Assembly (NCBI GenBank): GCA_024372495.1
Contig: CP099977.1
Span: forward strand, 4,092,001 to 4,156,000
DNA from: Pseudarthrobacter sp. Fe7
GTDB lineage: Bacteria; Actinomycetota; Actinomycetes; Actinomycetales; Micrococcaceae
Direction: 5' to 3'
DNA length: 64,000 bases
Position 1 is the first letter of the stretch, and every line of letters begins with the position of its first letter. This document shows positions 34,277 through 43,055 of this stretch, one piece after another. The notes under the pieces are model-generated. The model searched no databases, was not told the DNA's origin, and saw only the letters and a list, made by a program, of their open reading frames with translations. The position numbers and the translations under genes were made by a program.

Positions 34277-35196
34277 TTAGGAGATGACCACGTTCACGGG
34301 TTGCTTGCCCTCGAGCAGCCGCCCGATCTGCTTCCTGAGCAGCCGGACCATCCGGGGGAACATGGCCGAGCCTGGCGCCCCCCACGTGCGGGGTAATAAG
34401 CACGCCGGGGGTGGTCCACAGCGGGTGGTCCGCCGGCAGCGGTTCCGGATCCGTCACGTCCAGGGCCGCCCGCAGCCGGCCGGTTGAGGTTTCGGCCAGG
34501 AGCGCCCCCGTGTCCGCCACCGGGCCGCGGGCCACGTTGACCAGCAGTGCACCGTCCGGCATGGCGGCAAGGAACTTCGCGTCCACCAGCTGTTCAGTCT
34601 GCTCACTCAGGGGAACACTGACCACCACGACCTCGTGCAGGGGCAACTGCTCGTAGAGCGAATCGATACCGTGGATGGTTCCATGCGCATCCTGGCGGGC
34701 ACGGCTGGCCATCCGGGTGACCTCGGTTTCGAACGGCAGGAGCCGGGCCTCGATGGCCTTGCCCACTCCCCCGTAGCCGACCAGCAGCACACGCCTGTCT
34801 GCCAGGCTGGGGCGCTGGCTGTTGTCCCACGTTCCGGAGTCCTGGTTCCGGACAAAGTCCGGGATGCCGCGCTGGGAGGCCACCATCATGCCCACGGCGA
34901 GGCTCCGCCGTCGACGTCTCGTGGACTCCTGCCGCGTTCGCGAAGGTGACGCCTGCGGGCAGGACCTCGGCGACGCCGTCGTACCCGATGGACTGGCTCT
35001 GCACCAGGCCAACGTCGGCGCCTTCCAACGCTGCGAGCGCCGTTGGTTTGCCCATGTAGCCGGGCACCAGCAGGTCCAGCCTGCCCTCCGGGGCGGGGCC
35101 GGCCAGGTCCCACAGGACAAACTCGACGCCCTCAATGGGCGCGAGTGCATCCAGCAGGTTTTGGTCGGGCAGGCATACGCGCAGCGGGGCCGTCAC
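34277..35196 (-). CDS. D-2-hydroxyacid dehydrogenase (two frame breaks)
   Basis: The restored 305-residue NAD-dependent enzyme has the Rossmann motif LLVGYGGVGKAIEARLL, the catalytic Arg in NVARGPVADTGAL, Glu in VTDPEPLPADHPLW and His in LITPHVGGAS. Breaks: an extra C at 34901-34902 (coding GAGCCTCG; ETSTAELAVGMMVASQRG restored) and an extra G at 34371-34372 (coding CCAGGCTCGG; GGASSAMFPRMVRLLRKQIG restored, ending NVVIS). The GTG start at 35196 overlaps the stop of a 16-codon ORF (GTGA), indicating translational coupling. It reduces a 2-keto acid or oxidises a D-2-hydroxyacid; the substrate is unknown. Confidence 0.87.
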
Positions 35197-35243
35197 GCGG
35201 CGACCATCAGCTTCACGCGTTTGGCATTGCAACAGGTGCTCAT
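35193..35243 (-). CDS. short leader ORF (16 codons) overlapping the dehydrogenase start
   Basis: ATG 35243 is preceded by a strong Shine-Dalgarno (GGAGG, 5 bases). The ORF reads MSTCCNAKRVKLMVAA, and its TGA overlaps the GTG of the 2-hydroxyacid dehydrogenase, which has no good ribosome site of its own. The two adjacent Cys codons and the tight overlap suggest a translated leader that controls or couples translation of the dehydrogenase, perhaps in response to cysteine. It could also be a chance ORF supplying only ribosome entry. No homologue is known to me. Confidence 0.5.
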   Translation of the reverse strand: MSTCCNAKRVKLMVAA

Positions 35244-35360
35244 GGGGCCTCCAGGCTTCCGGGCCCGGCATGCGCAGCGGGCGTTGAAGTTCCACAACCA
35301 ACCTACCCCCAGATGCTGCCGGGCCAGCTTTCCCGACACGTAACACGGCGCCTCGGCCCG

Positions 35361-35380
35361 CCTGTCACGTCTATGACAGG
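35361..35380. promoter_or_regulatory. inverted repeat CCTGTCA(N6)TGACAGG
   Basis: This 7-bp perfect dyad lies between the divergent dehydrogenase and MFS genes, about 84 bases before the MFS start. It is typical in size and spacing for a dimeric repressor site; the regulator is not identified in the window. Confidence 0.45.
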
Positions 35381-35463
35381 CCCTTCGATCCTGTAAATTT
35401 AAGGGAGGAATTGTCCGGCCAGCGAGCCGCTTTCCAACCCCTCCCCTGAATGGACGCACCCCC

Positions 35464-36706
35464 ATGTCTTCCGCGATTTCCGCGCCGTCCCGTACCCGCT
35501 TTCCCTACGCCGCAATGATGGTCCTTGCCACCATTGCGTTTACCGCCATCACTACGGAGCTCCTCCCGTCCGGGCTGCTGCCGCAGATCAGCACAGGCCT
35601 TGGGGTTTCCGAGCCGGTGGCCGGTTACCTTGCCGCGGCCTACGCCGCCGTCATCGTGGTCACGGTGGTTCCGGCGGCACGGCTGCTGGGGAAAATCCCG
35701 CGGCATGCGCTGCTGGTTGGGCTGGTGCTGACGTTCGCGCTCAGCAATGCGCTGGTGGGGCTGGCACCGGATTTCACCGCCGCGATGATCGCCCGGCTGG
35801 TGGGCGGGCTGGCGCACGGACTGCTCTGGACCACTATGGCGCCATTCGTATCCCGGGTGGTCCCGGCAAACAAAGTGGGCAAGGCCTTGGCGATCGTGTT
35901 CAGCGGCAACAGCCTGGGCCTGGCCATCGGCGCCCCGGTGGGTACGGCACTGGGCGGATTCCTGGGCTGGCGTGCCGCCTTCCTGGTACTCGCCGGATTC
36001 GGCATGTTCCTGACCGTGCTCGCGTTCTGGCTGCTCCCCCGCGTCCAGCGCATCACCGACGCCGCCCGGCCGTCCCTCCGGAAGGCAATGGGCCAGCCCG
36101 GTGTGAAACCGGTAGCTGTCGCCTGGCCGCTGTTGGTCCTGGCCCACTTCGCCCTGTTCACCTACATTGCACCCTTCATCCGTGAGGCGAGTCTGCCGGA
36201 CTACGCCATCAGCCTTTCCCTCACGGTGCTGGGCGGCTCCGGGCTGCTGGGGATTTGGATCGCGGGACTCACCGTGGATTCGCGTCCCCGCCGTTCGCTG
36301 CTGATCACGACGGCGGCCGTCGCCGCATCGATGTTCCTCCTGCCGCTGGCTGCAGGGAACCTCGCCATGGCCCTGGTGCTGATGACCATTTGGGGAGCGG
36401 GCCTGGGTGCCATCGGCATCTACAACCAGTCTGCGATCCTCCGGGCCGGCGGCGAATACAGCGAGGCCGCGAACGGACTCACGGTCCTGACCATCCAGGC
36501 TGGGCATCACCATCGGCGCGCTCTACGGCTCGGCGGCCCTGGTGGTGGGCGGCCCCCTGCTGGTGCCGGCCGCTGCAGCCGTCCCGGTGGTTGCCGCGTT
36601 TGTGATCACCATGGCCGGCAAGAGATACGCGTACCCGCCCGGCCCGCGGGAACGGGTCTGGCTGGAACCCCGGCCGGTGAGCGATAAGGTCCAGGATCCC
36701 GTCTAG
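35464..36706 (+). CDS. MFS transporter, AraJ/Cmx type (frame broken at 36498)
   Basis: This protein of about 413 residues has twelve spans: LATIAFTAITTELLPSGLLP, the GxLaDR-like loop AARLLGKIPRHALLVG, and LAIVFSGNSLGLAIGAPVGT. It is similar to the AraJ/chloramphenicol-type MFS proteins. The break at 36498-36499 is CAGGCTGGGCATC; without one G the protein reads TIQLGITIGALYGSAALVV and ends VSDKVQDPV. The substrate is unknown. No clear Shine-Dalgarno precedes ATG 35464. A long inverted repeat starts 7 bases after the stop. Confidence 0.87.
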
Positions 36707-36713
36707 CCTCTTC

Positions 36714-36773
36714 ATCGATTGCTCCGTAGGTGCCGTTTTCAGCGTCCAGAACGGCATCTACGGAGCAGTCGAT
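36714..36773. terminator. long inverted repeat after the MFS gene
   Basis: Arms 36714-36735 and 36752-36773 are 22 bases each with two G-U compatible differences. The centre (GTTTT...AGAAC) pairs further, leaving an 8-base loop CAGCGTCC. It probably ends MFS transcription. Its inner part follows the same pattern, TTTT(N)AG(N)G(NN)CAGAAC, as the repeat at 31-96, which also follows a gene end. Confidence 0.6.
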
Positions 36774-36948
36774 GGGTTTGGACAGTCTTACCCCAGCGGC
36801 ATCAGCCCCGGGGACAGGGTCGTGACAACCTTTGTCATAACCTTGTGGCTAACCTGTAACCCTCGTGACCCGGATTTCGATTAATTAAGTGCGGGGCCAA
36901 ACCCGCGAAGTTGATCGCATTCCAGCAAATTCGTCAACGGAGGGTCTC

Positions 36949-37574
36949 ATGTCTTTCTTCACCTTCTCAGGTAACAAGCTCGCCATGACGGTGCTCGCAG
37001 CCGGGGCATTAGCGGTGGGCGGCACCGGCGTAGCCGCCATGGCAGAGTCACTGCCGGACACGCCGTCCGTCCTCGGGACGGAATCACCGCCAGCAAGCCC
37101 CACGGCAACCCAAACCGAATCCCCGGAGCCGAGCCCCACGGCGACCGAAACCGAATCCCCGGAGCCGAGCCCCACGGCGACCGAAACCGAATCCCCGGAC
37201 CCCACTCCGACTGAAACGGCGGTCCCCGCGCCATCACCAACGTCCACGGCAGCTGGACCGGACGCCACGGGCCCCGCCGCTTTCGGCCTGTGCAACGCGT
37301 TCACCAAGGGCGGTTTGGGCACCACGTCCACTGCCTACAGTGCCCTGGTCCAGGCGGCAGCGGCGAGGACGGTGTCGACACGTACTGCGCCAAGATCGTT
37401 GCTCCCACCGGTGGGGATGAAGACAGCAGCAGCGCCACCGCTGCCCCGGAGCAGGAGCGGGAGCATGACCAGGTGCAGCAGCAGGTCAAGGAGCAGCACC
37501 TCGGAGCATCAGCATCCAACGACTCCGGGCACCAGGCCGGCAGCGCCGCCAAGCACTCCGGCGCACACCGGTAG
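36949..37574 (+). CDS. secreted low-complexity protein with Thr/Glu/Pro repeats (frame broken near 37358)
   Basis: ACGGAGGG precedes ATG 36949. A signal peptide (KLAMTVLAAGALAVGGTGVA, cleaved near AMA) is followed by repeats of TESPEPSPTATE and a small domain AFGLCNAFTKGGLGTTSTAY. One base is missing near 37358. The continuing frame, GEDGVDTYCAKIVAP, carries the second Cys and ends AAKHSGAHR, for about 208 residues; the raw frame instead runs on as Arg/Ser/Pro-rich nonsense. The product is exported; function unknown. A sigma factor/anti-sigma pair starts 91 bases downstream on the same strand. Confidence 0.75.
37114..37199 (+). repeat. 36-base tandem repeat in the secreted protein gene
   Basis: Two identical 36-base copies (37114-37149 and 37150-37185) and part of a third encode TESPEPSPTATE. 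Copy-number change would keep the frame, so the length of this surface segment can vary between strains. Confidence 0.85.
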
Positions 37575-37665
37575 CCCATCAGCAGGCCTGGCTGTGCCGG
37601 GACACCGCGTCCCGGCACAGCCCTCCACCTGGAGATCCTGCAATGGATCTGGCGGAGGGTAACGG

Positions 37666-38213
37666 ATGCGAAACATGAGGCACGGGGCTAACCGGCCCGG
37701 CCCGACGGAGGAAAGCACCTTCTGCGTTGCCTACCGCGAACTCGCGCCGGGAGTGCTCAGCTACCTGCGCGCACGGGGTGTCGAGGACCCCGAGGGCCTG
37801 ACCCAGGAAGTCTTCCTTGCGCTTTTTCCGCGGCTCGGCGATGTGCGCGGCGGGATGAAGGGAATCAAATCCCTGGTCTTCTGCATTGCCCATGCCCGCT
37901 ATGTTGATGAGCACCGCAGAAGGCTCGCAGCGCCGCCCACCACCGGCTATGACCCTGCCGAAGACCCCCGCCGCAGCACCTCCGCTGAGGACCAGCTGCT
38001 GGCGGTGGAGGCCTCGGGCAACGTCAAAGCACTGCTGAATGATTGAAGCAGGACCAGCAGGATGTGATTGCGCTGAGGATCGTTGCGGATCTTTCGGTGG
38101 AGACGACGGCGGAGATCATGGGCCGGACCCCCGGAGCCATCAAGCAACTGCAACGCCGTGCCCTCTGCCGGCTCCGGAAGCTCCGCGCCCCGTTGGGAGA
38201 GGACCGGTCATGA
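37666..38213 (+). CDS. ECF-type RNA polymerase sigma factor (frame broken near 38043)
   Basis: Region 2 is at about residues 25-95 (VLSYLRARGVEDPEGLTQEV, SLVFCIAHARYVDEHRRRL) and region 4 at about 120-175 (VIALRIVADLSVETTAEIMG, PGAIKQLQRRALCRLRKL). One base is missing near 38043 (NVKALLND-LKQDQQDV), which puts a false stop in the linker. Restored length 182 residues. GGAGGG lies 8 bases before ATG 37666. Its TGA overlaps the start of the next gene (ATGA), the standard arrangement of an ECF sigma with its anti-sigma factor. Target promoters are unknown. Confidence 0.87.
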
Positions 38214-38971
38214 CGAGCGAAAACAACGCGCAGCAGGACGATGGGCGTGCCGTCGATGCAATGCTGGCCGAGGCAGGCTTCCCGGACGATCCGGAGCTTC
38301 GGCAGGTGCTGCTGCAGCTTCGTGGGTTCAGGACGTCCAGGGTCCCCACGCCGTCATCCGCGCTAGCGGAGCTTCTGCAGGGTTCCGATGCGGCAGGTCA
38401 GCCCTGTTTCGAGCCTGGCAAGTCCCGGAAGAAGAAGCGCGTCGTGTTCACCACGCTCGCCGTAGCAGCATCGTTCGGCGTTGCCGGGGGCGCAGCGGCC
38501 GGAGGCGGGGACATCCGTCCGGGCGTCGAGGGTAGCATCTGTACCGTCGTGGAATGGTTTTTGCCTGCGGCACCAGCTGTCCCCGCTCCTGCTGTCCCCG
38601 CCCGGGCACCAACGCCAGCAACCGCCGTCGTCTCCGACCCCGCCGCAGGCGGCCCGGGGACCGCCACGGAAGCTCAACTGCCTGCAGCCGGATTACAGGA
38701 AAACCAGGAACCGGCCCCGCACGTGCCCGAGGTTCGCGCCAAGACCGAAGAACCCGTGGACACTGACGGGCAGGCAAGCAAGACCGCGGTACCCGGCAGC
38801 GGCGCAACACCTGCCCACGCGGGCCCCGCAGTAACCCCCAGACCGGATGGCACCGAAGGGGTGCCAGTCGGCACCGGGAACCGAGACCGGCAGGATCTTC
38901 CCGGCCCGCCTCCCGTCCCTACGGCCAAGGCGGAACCGCTGAGGGTCAGGCGCGGTATTTGGCTACCGTGA
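38210..38971 (+). CDS. putative anti-sigma factor, single membrane span with Ala/Pro-rich extracytoplasmic tail
   Basis: This 253-residue protein overlaps the sigma gene by 4 bases. The first 60 residues (AVDAMLAEAGFPDDPELRQV, LLQLRGFRTSRVPTPS) would be cytoplasmic. After KSRKKKRVV comes one hydrophobic span FTTLAVAASFGVAGGAAAGG, then a long Pro/Ala/Thr-rich segment. The layout and position fit a membrane anti-sigma factor, although no zinc-binding HxxxCxxC motif is present, so the sigma-binding mode is unclear. The 3' end overlaps the convergent cupin gene by 26 bases; a late undetected frame break could explain that overlap. Confidence 0.65.
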   Translation: MTSENNAQQDDGRAVDAMLAEAGFPDDPELRQVLLQLRGFRTSRVPTPSSALAELLQGSDAAGQPCFEPGKSRKKKRVVFTTLAVAASFGVAGGAAAGGGDIRPGVEGSICTVVEWFLPAAPAVPAPAVPARAPTPATAVVSDPAAGGPGTATEAQLPAAGLQENQEPAPHVPEVRAKTEEPVDTDGQASKTAVPGSGATPAHAGPAVTPRPDGTEGVPVGTGNRDRQDLPGPPPVPTAKAEPLRVRRGIWLP

Positions 38972-39281
38972 ACAGGAAGGCGGAGTCCTCCTCCGCGTCC
39001 AGGCTGTGCAGGCCGGGCGGAACAATCAGCAGGTCGCCGGCCTTGCCCTGCCAGGACTCCCCGCCGGCCCTGAGGCTGACGCAGCCCTGGATCACGAACA
39101 CCGTGGCGTCGCCTGGGTTCTGGTGCTCGCTGAGCTGGGTTCCGGCTTTCAAGGCCATGACAGTCTGCCGGAGGATCTTCTCGTGGCCGCCGTACACGGT
39201 GTCCGCTGCACGGCCGTTGGTTGAGGTGACTGCCGCCTCAAGCTGCTGCCGGGCCAGCGCGCCGATCGATATCTTCTGCAT
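38946..39281 (-). CDS. small cupin domain protein
   Basis: This intact 111-residue single-domain cupin has SEHQNPGDATVFVIQGCVSL (motif 1) and AGDLLIVPPGLHSLDAEEDS (motif 2), with the metal-binding His/Glu set partly altered. Such small cupins often bind or sense small ligands; the function is open. Convergent with the anti-sigma gene. Confidence 0.85.
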   Translation of the reverse strand: MQKISIGALARQQLEAAVTSTNGRAADTVYGGHEKILRQTVMALKAGTQLSEHQNPGDATVFVIQGCVSLRAGGESWQGKAGDLLIVPPGLHSLDAEEDSAFLFTVAKYRA

Positions 39282-39398
39282 GCGCCCAAGGCTACCCGCG
39301 TTCTTCCCACGGGGACCCTGTTTTTTGGGTGGCCACGGCCGCGGAATCCTCTTCTTTGGGGATGGAGCAACGGCCGTACCGGCCCTAGCCTTCGAAGC

Positions 39399-39566
39399 AT
39401 GAACGCCCTGTCGCAGATCTTCGCGGTGCTCGCCGCGGTCATCTGGCTACCTTGGTGCTGCTTCCACTCGGTCCTTGGCAGAGGGACGTCCCCGGCAACG
39501 CCACGCCACCGTGCGCCCCGATTTCCAGGGCTGCCCGGACGCTTGATAGACGTTAAAGAATGCTAG
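39399..39566 (+). CDS. short hypothetical ORF coupled to the mscS-like gene
   Basis: This 55-codon ORF starts with a hydrophobic stretch (MNALSQIFAVLAAVIWLPW) and then becomes Arg/Pro-rich. Its stop overlaps the start of the MscS-type gene by 7 bases. The N-terminus looks like a small membrane protein and the rest does not, so it may be a remnant or another frame-broken gene. Treat as doubtful. Confidence 0.25.
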   Translation: MNALSQIFAVLAAVIWLPWCCFHSVLGRGTSPATPRHRAPRFPGLPGRLIDVKEC

Positions 39567-40794
39567 ACGTCCTGAATCCCGCCCTGCCCTTCATCGCCGT
39601 GGCCCTGGCGGTGGTGGCCGGACTCGCCCTGTCGTGGCTGCTCCGCAAGGTGGTCCTGCGCCTGAACCGGAAACGGCCCGAGCGCAGGCCACCTCCCGGG
39701 TGGCCCGCCAGCCGCTGCGGCTCGCGCTGTGCCTGGTGGGCGTCCGGGCGGCGCTGGGACTGACGGCCGGCAACGAAAGCTGGCACGCCGGCGTCGACCA
39801 TCTCCTGCTGATTGCCATGATCGGCGCGTTCGCATGGCTTGCGATCGCGGTCCTGCTGATCGTGGAGGCTGTGGTGCTGACCCGGCACAGCGTGGACGTG
39901 GCGGACAACCGGAGGGCGCGGCGGCTGCGCACGCAGATGATCCTGGCGCGGCGGATTGCCGTGGCACTCGTGGTGGTGCTCGCAGTCGGCACGGCCATGC
40001 TGACCTTCCCCGCCATTCAGGCGCTCGGCGCCGGACTGCTGGCCTCCGCCGGCGTGATCTCCATCGTCGCCGGCCTGGCAGCGCAGACGTCCCTGGTGAA
40101 CGTCTTCGCCGGCATGCAGCTGGCGTTCACCGATGCAATCCGCGTGGACGACGTGGTGGTGGTCCAAAAGGAGTGGGGCCGGATTGAGGAAATCACGCTC
40201 ACGTATGTTGTGGTGCACATTTGGGATGACCGCCGGCTGATCCTGCCCTCCACCTACTTCACCACCACTCCCTTCGAAAACTGGACCCGCCGCCAGTCCG
40301 AGGTCATGGGCACCGTGGAGTTCGATCTTGACTGGCGCGCCCCCGTGGAGGACATGCGCTCCGAGTTGCGGCGGGTCCTGGCCGGGACCGAACTGTGGGA
40401 CGAGCGGGTTGGGGTTCTGCAGATCACGGATGCCACCGGAGGGTTTGTCCGCGTCCGCATCCTGGTCAGCGCCGCGGACAGCGCCGCGCTCTTCGACCTG
40501 CGCTGCCTGGTGCGCGAAACCATGGTCAGGTTCCTCCAACAGAACCATCCGCAGGCGCTGCCGCACCAGCGCTGGGAACAGGCAGTGGACGACGCCGGCA
40601 CAACCACCCGCCGCAGGGCACCGTTGCGCGGGCTGGGCTCGTCCGGGGCGGCTGGGGCACAAGCGCGTGCGGACCCGCACGAATCCCAGTTGTTCACCGG
40701 TTCCATCGAGGCCGTAGAGCGCTCGCGGGCCTTCACCGGCCCGGGCGACGAGGTGTTTGAAGAGCGGGACCGGAACCTTGCATCCCATACCTGA
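39560..40794 (+). CDS. mechanosensitive ion channel family protein, MscS type (frame broken at 39683)
   Basis: This protein of about 411 residues has four or five spans. The MscS pore-domain block is GLLASAGVISIVAGLAAQTS followed by LVNVFAGMQLAFTDAIRVDD, and the beta domain VVVQKEWGRIEEITLTYVVV comes next. The frame breaks near 39683: the sequence GAGCGCAGG probably lacks the T of GAGCTGCAGG, restoring RKRPELQATSRVARQPLRLA. It should open under membrane tension to release solutes on osmotic downshift. The C-terminal tail after residue 340 is low-complexity. The ArsR operator begins 8 bases after its stop. Confidence 0.88.
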
Positions 40795-40802
40795 AAAACC
40801 CT

Positions 40803-40830
40803 TGATAGGTGACCAATCAGTCACCTATCA
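40803..40830. promoter_or_regulatory. operator dyad TGATAGGTGAC(N6)GTCACCTATCA
   Basis: Perfect 11-bp arms separated by 6 bases, ending 8 bases before ATG 40839. The position over the transcription start of the ArsR-SRPBCC gene and the perfect symmetry argue for autorepression. The short distance suggests a leaderless or nearly leaderless transcript. Confidence 0.75.
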
Positions 40831-40838
40831 TTACTTCC

Positions 40839-41591
40839 ATGGGCGACGTGTTCAAGGCACTCTCCGACCCCACCCGGCGGGACCTGCTCGACGAGCTGTA
40901 CCGCGAGGACGGCCAGACCCTGAGCGCACTTGAGGCACGGTTCAGCATGAGCCGGTTTGGAATCGCCAAGCACCTCCGCATCCTGGAGGACGCAGGCCTG
41001 GTGGTGACCCGCCGTCGCGGGCGGGAAAAGCTGCACTTCCTGAACCCGGTCCCCATCCGCCTGGTCCACGACCGCTGGGTCAGCAAATACGCAGAACCAT
41101 GGGCCGCTGCCCTCAGCGACCTCAAATCCAGATTGGAAAGTCCCATGGAAAAGATCTTCGAGATTTACATCAAGACCACCCCCGAACGGCTCTGGGAAGC
41201 CATCACGGACAGCGACATCCGCAGCAAGTACCAGTTCGGGAACACCCTCAAGTCCGACTGGACGCCGGGCGGACGTTTCGAAATGGGCAACCCCGGCGCA
41301 GGCCAGATCCTCGGCGAGGGCGAGAACCTGGAAGTGGACCCGCCGCGCCGGCTGGTCCAGACCATGCGCGCGCTGTGGGGCGAGGACGTCAAGGCCGAGG
41401 GCACGTCCAAGGTCACGTGGGAAATCGAACCGGTGGGCGATTCCTGCCACCTGACGGTGACGCACAGCGACCTGCGCGAGGGTGCCAATGAGCAGCTTTA
41501 CGGCGGCTGGCCGATGATCCTCTCCGGCCTGAAGACCTGGCTGGAGACCGGCGAAAAGCTCACCACGCCGGGGTCGTTGATGTATTCGTAG
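40839..41591 (+). CDS. ArsR-family HTH regulator fused to an SRPBCC (AHSA1) ligand domain
   Basis: This intact 250-residue fusion has an N-terminal ArsR winged helix (FKALSDPTRRDLLDELYRED, MSRFGIAKHLRILEDAGLVV) and an AHSA1/SRPBCC domain from residue 103 (KIFEIYIKTTPERLWEAITD, GGWPMILSGLKTWLETGEKL). No metal-binding Cys motif is seen in the HTH part, so sensing is probably by a hydrophobic ligand in the SRPBCC pocket. ATG 40839 is chosen over the upstream GTG because the dyad operator lies just upstream of it. Confidence 0.88.
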   Translation: MGDVFKALSDPTRRDLLDELYREDGQTLSALEARFSMSRFGIAKHLRILEDAGLVVTRRRGREKLHFLNPVPIRLVHDRWVSKYAEPWAAALSDLKSRLESPMEKIFEIYIKTTPERLWEAITDSDIRSKYQFGNTLKSDWTPGGRFEMGNPGAGQILGEGENLEVDPPRRLVQTMRALWGEDVKAEGTSKVTWEIEPVGDSCHLTVTHSDLREGANEQLYGGWPMILSGLKTWLETGEKLTTPGSLMYS

Positions 41592-41652
41592 AGTTCGACG
41601 ACGACGGCGGCCGCCTCCAGCGTGGGGCAGCCGCCGACGAGGTACTCCGCGA

Positions 41653-42999
41653 CTACGCCCGGGGAATACGAACGATCGCAGGGCCGGGGCGGTCAGGAGA
41701 CAGCGTCACCTTGAATGCATCAGCCGAGGCTTCGACGGTTCCACCAGGACCCGCCAATGATGCGTGTGCCACGTTGAACCCGCCCATACCCAGGTTCAAA
41801 GCGACCTCCGTTCCATCGCCGAGGGAGTCAACGAAGGCTACGACTTCGTTCCCCCGGTCCACCCAGCGGATCCACTGGCCCTCCCCCTTTGCCGCAGGGC
41901 CATCCTGAAGCGGGCGTCCCCCCACGAGGTACTGTTTTGCGGTGGCCATCCACTGTCCGAGGTCGGTCAAGGCCTGGCGCTGGATCTCGGGAATCGTGCC
42001 GTCAGCCCGCGGACCGACATTCAGGAGGAAGCGGCCGCCCCGGGACACGACGTCGGTCAGGTGGCGGGCCAGCTGCCTGCCGGTGAGTGACTGTTCCGGG
42101 CCTTCCACCTGGTTGTAGCCGAAGGAGAATCCAATGCCCCGGCAGTTCTCCCACTCGGATTCGGACTCATTCTCCCTGGCGGCTTCATACTCGCTGGTGG
42201 CATAGTCCTTGTGGGTGGCGCCCCAGCGGTCGTTCACCACACCCTGCGGATTGATCGAGTAGAAGTGCTCGAACAACGCCCCAAGCCCATGCTCACCGAA
42301 GTGCTTGCCGGCGTCAGGCCATTCAATGTCGTTCCACAGGACATGGGGCCGGTACTTGTCCACCAGGTCCACCACATGGTTGAAGGCGTATTCGGCGTAG
42401 CCGGCGTCCTTGGGACGGGATGTATCGTGGACGCTCTCGCTGGTGACGTGCGGCGGGAAGGGCCGGACGTGCCAGTCCAGTCCCCCGGAGTAGTACAGGC
42501 CCAGCTTCAGGCCCTTGTCCTCCACGGCACGGGCAATTTCGCCGATCAGGTCCCTGCGCGGTCCACGGTGGACCGTGTTCCGCTCCCCGGTTCCCGGAGC
42601 ATCCCAGAGCGCGATCCCGTCATGGTGCTTCGTGGTGGGGACCACGTAATCGGCACCGGCGGACTTGAAAAGCTCCACCCAGTCCGCCGGATCAAACTGT
42701 TCGGCTTTCCATTGGTCCAGGAAGGCGTCGTAGTCCTCGCCGCCGAACACGTCCTTGTGGTGCTGCTGGGCAGGGCTGCCGTCAATGCGGATGGTGTTGT
42801 AGTACCACTCCGCGTAGGGGTTGTGGGTGAACCACTCGCGGTCCTCGATTGTGCCCAGGGCGCCGATGGGTTCGGCCCAAGCGGGAACGGAGTAGGCGCC
42901 CCAGTGGATGAAAATGCCGAACGGGGCGTTCTGGAACCACTCCGGCACGGGCCGGGACAACTTGTTCCATTCTTCAGGCGTAGCTGTATTTTCAGTCAT
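41653..42999 (-). CDS. alpha-L-fucosidase, glycoside hydrolase family 29
   Basis: This intact protein of about 448 residues has the GH29 signature set: FGIFIHWGAYSVPAWAEP, VPTTKHHDGIALWDAPG, LGLYYSGGLDWHV, and the nucleophile Asp in HVLWNDIEWPDAG; RFLLNVGPRADGTIPE closes the barrel. A small C-terminal beta domain follows. No signal peptide, so it cuts imported fucosides. GGAG stands 8 bases before ATG 42999. It is last in the minus-strand operon binding protein-permease-permease-fucosidase, opposite the L-fucose catabolic genes, which fixes the substrate as alpha-L-fucosides with good confidence. Confidence 0.94.
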   Translation of the reverse strand: MTENTATPEEWNKLSRPVPEWFQNAPFGIFIHWGAYSVPAWAEPIGALGTIEDREWFTHNPYAEWYYNTIRIDGSPAQQHHKDVFGGEDYDAFLDQWKAEQFDPADWVELFKSAGADYVVPTTKHHDGIALWDAPGTGERNTVHRGPRRDLIGEIARAVEDKGLKLGLYYSGGLDWHVRPFPPHVTSESVHDTSRPKDAGYAEYAFNHVVDLVDKYRPHVLWNDIEWPDAGKHFGEHGLGALFEHFYSINPQGVVNDRWGATHKDYATSEYEAARENESESEWENCRGIGFSFGYNQVEGPEQSLTGRQLARHLTDVVSRGGRFLLNVGPRADGTIPEIQRQALTDLGQWMATAKQYLVGGRPLQDGPAAKGEGQWIRWVDRGNEVVAFVDSLGDGTEVALNLGMGGFNVAHASLAGPGGTVEASADAFKVTLSPDRPGPAIVRIPRA

Positions 43000-43055
43000 G
43001 CTGGACTCCAATTTCAGATAGATGATTTTGGGAATTGTTCGGGGGATGGTGCTGA

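Noticed and set aside
33768..35150. A fusion of 2-hydroxyacid dehydrogenase and SRPBCC
   Set aside because: It arises from the AGGCT break at 34371; the corrected dehydrogenase stops at 34277 and the SRPBCC gene has its own ATG at 34235.
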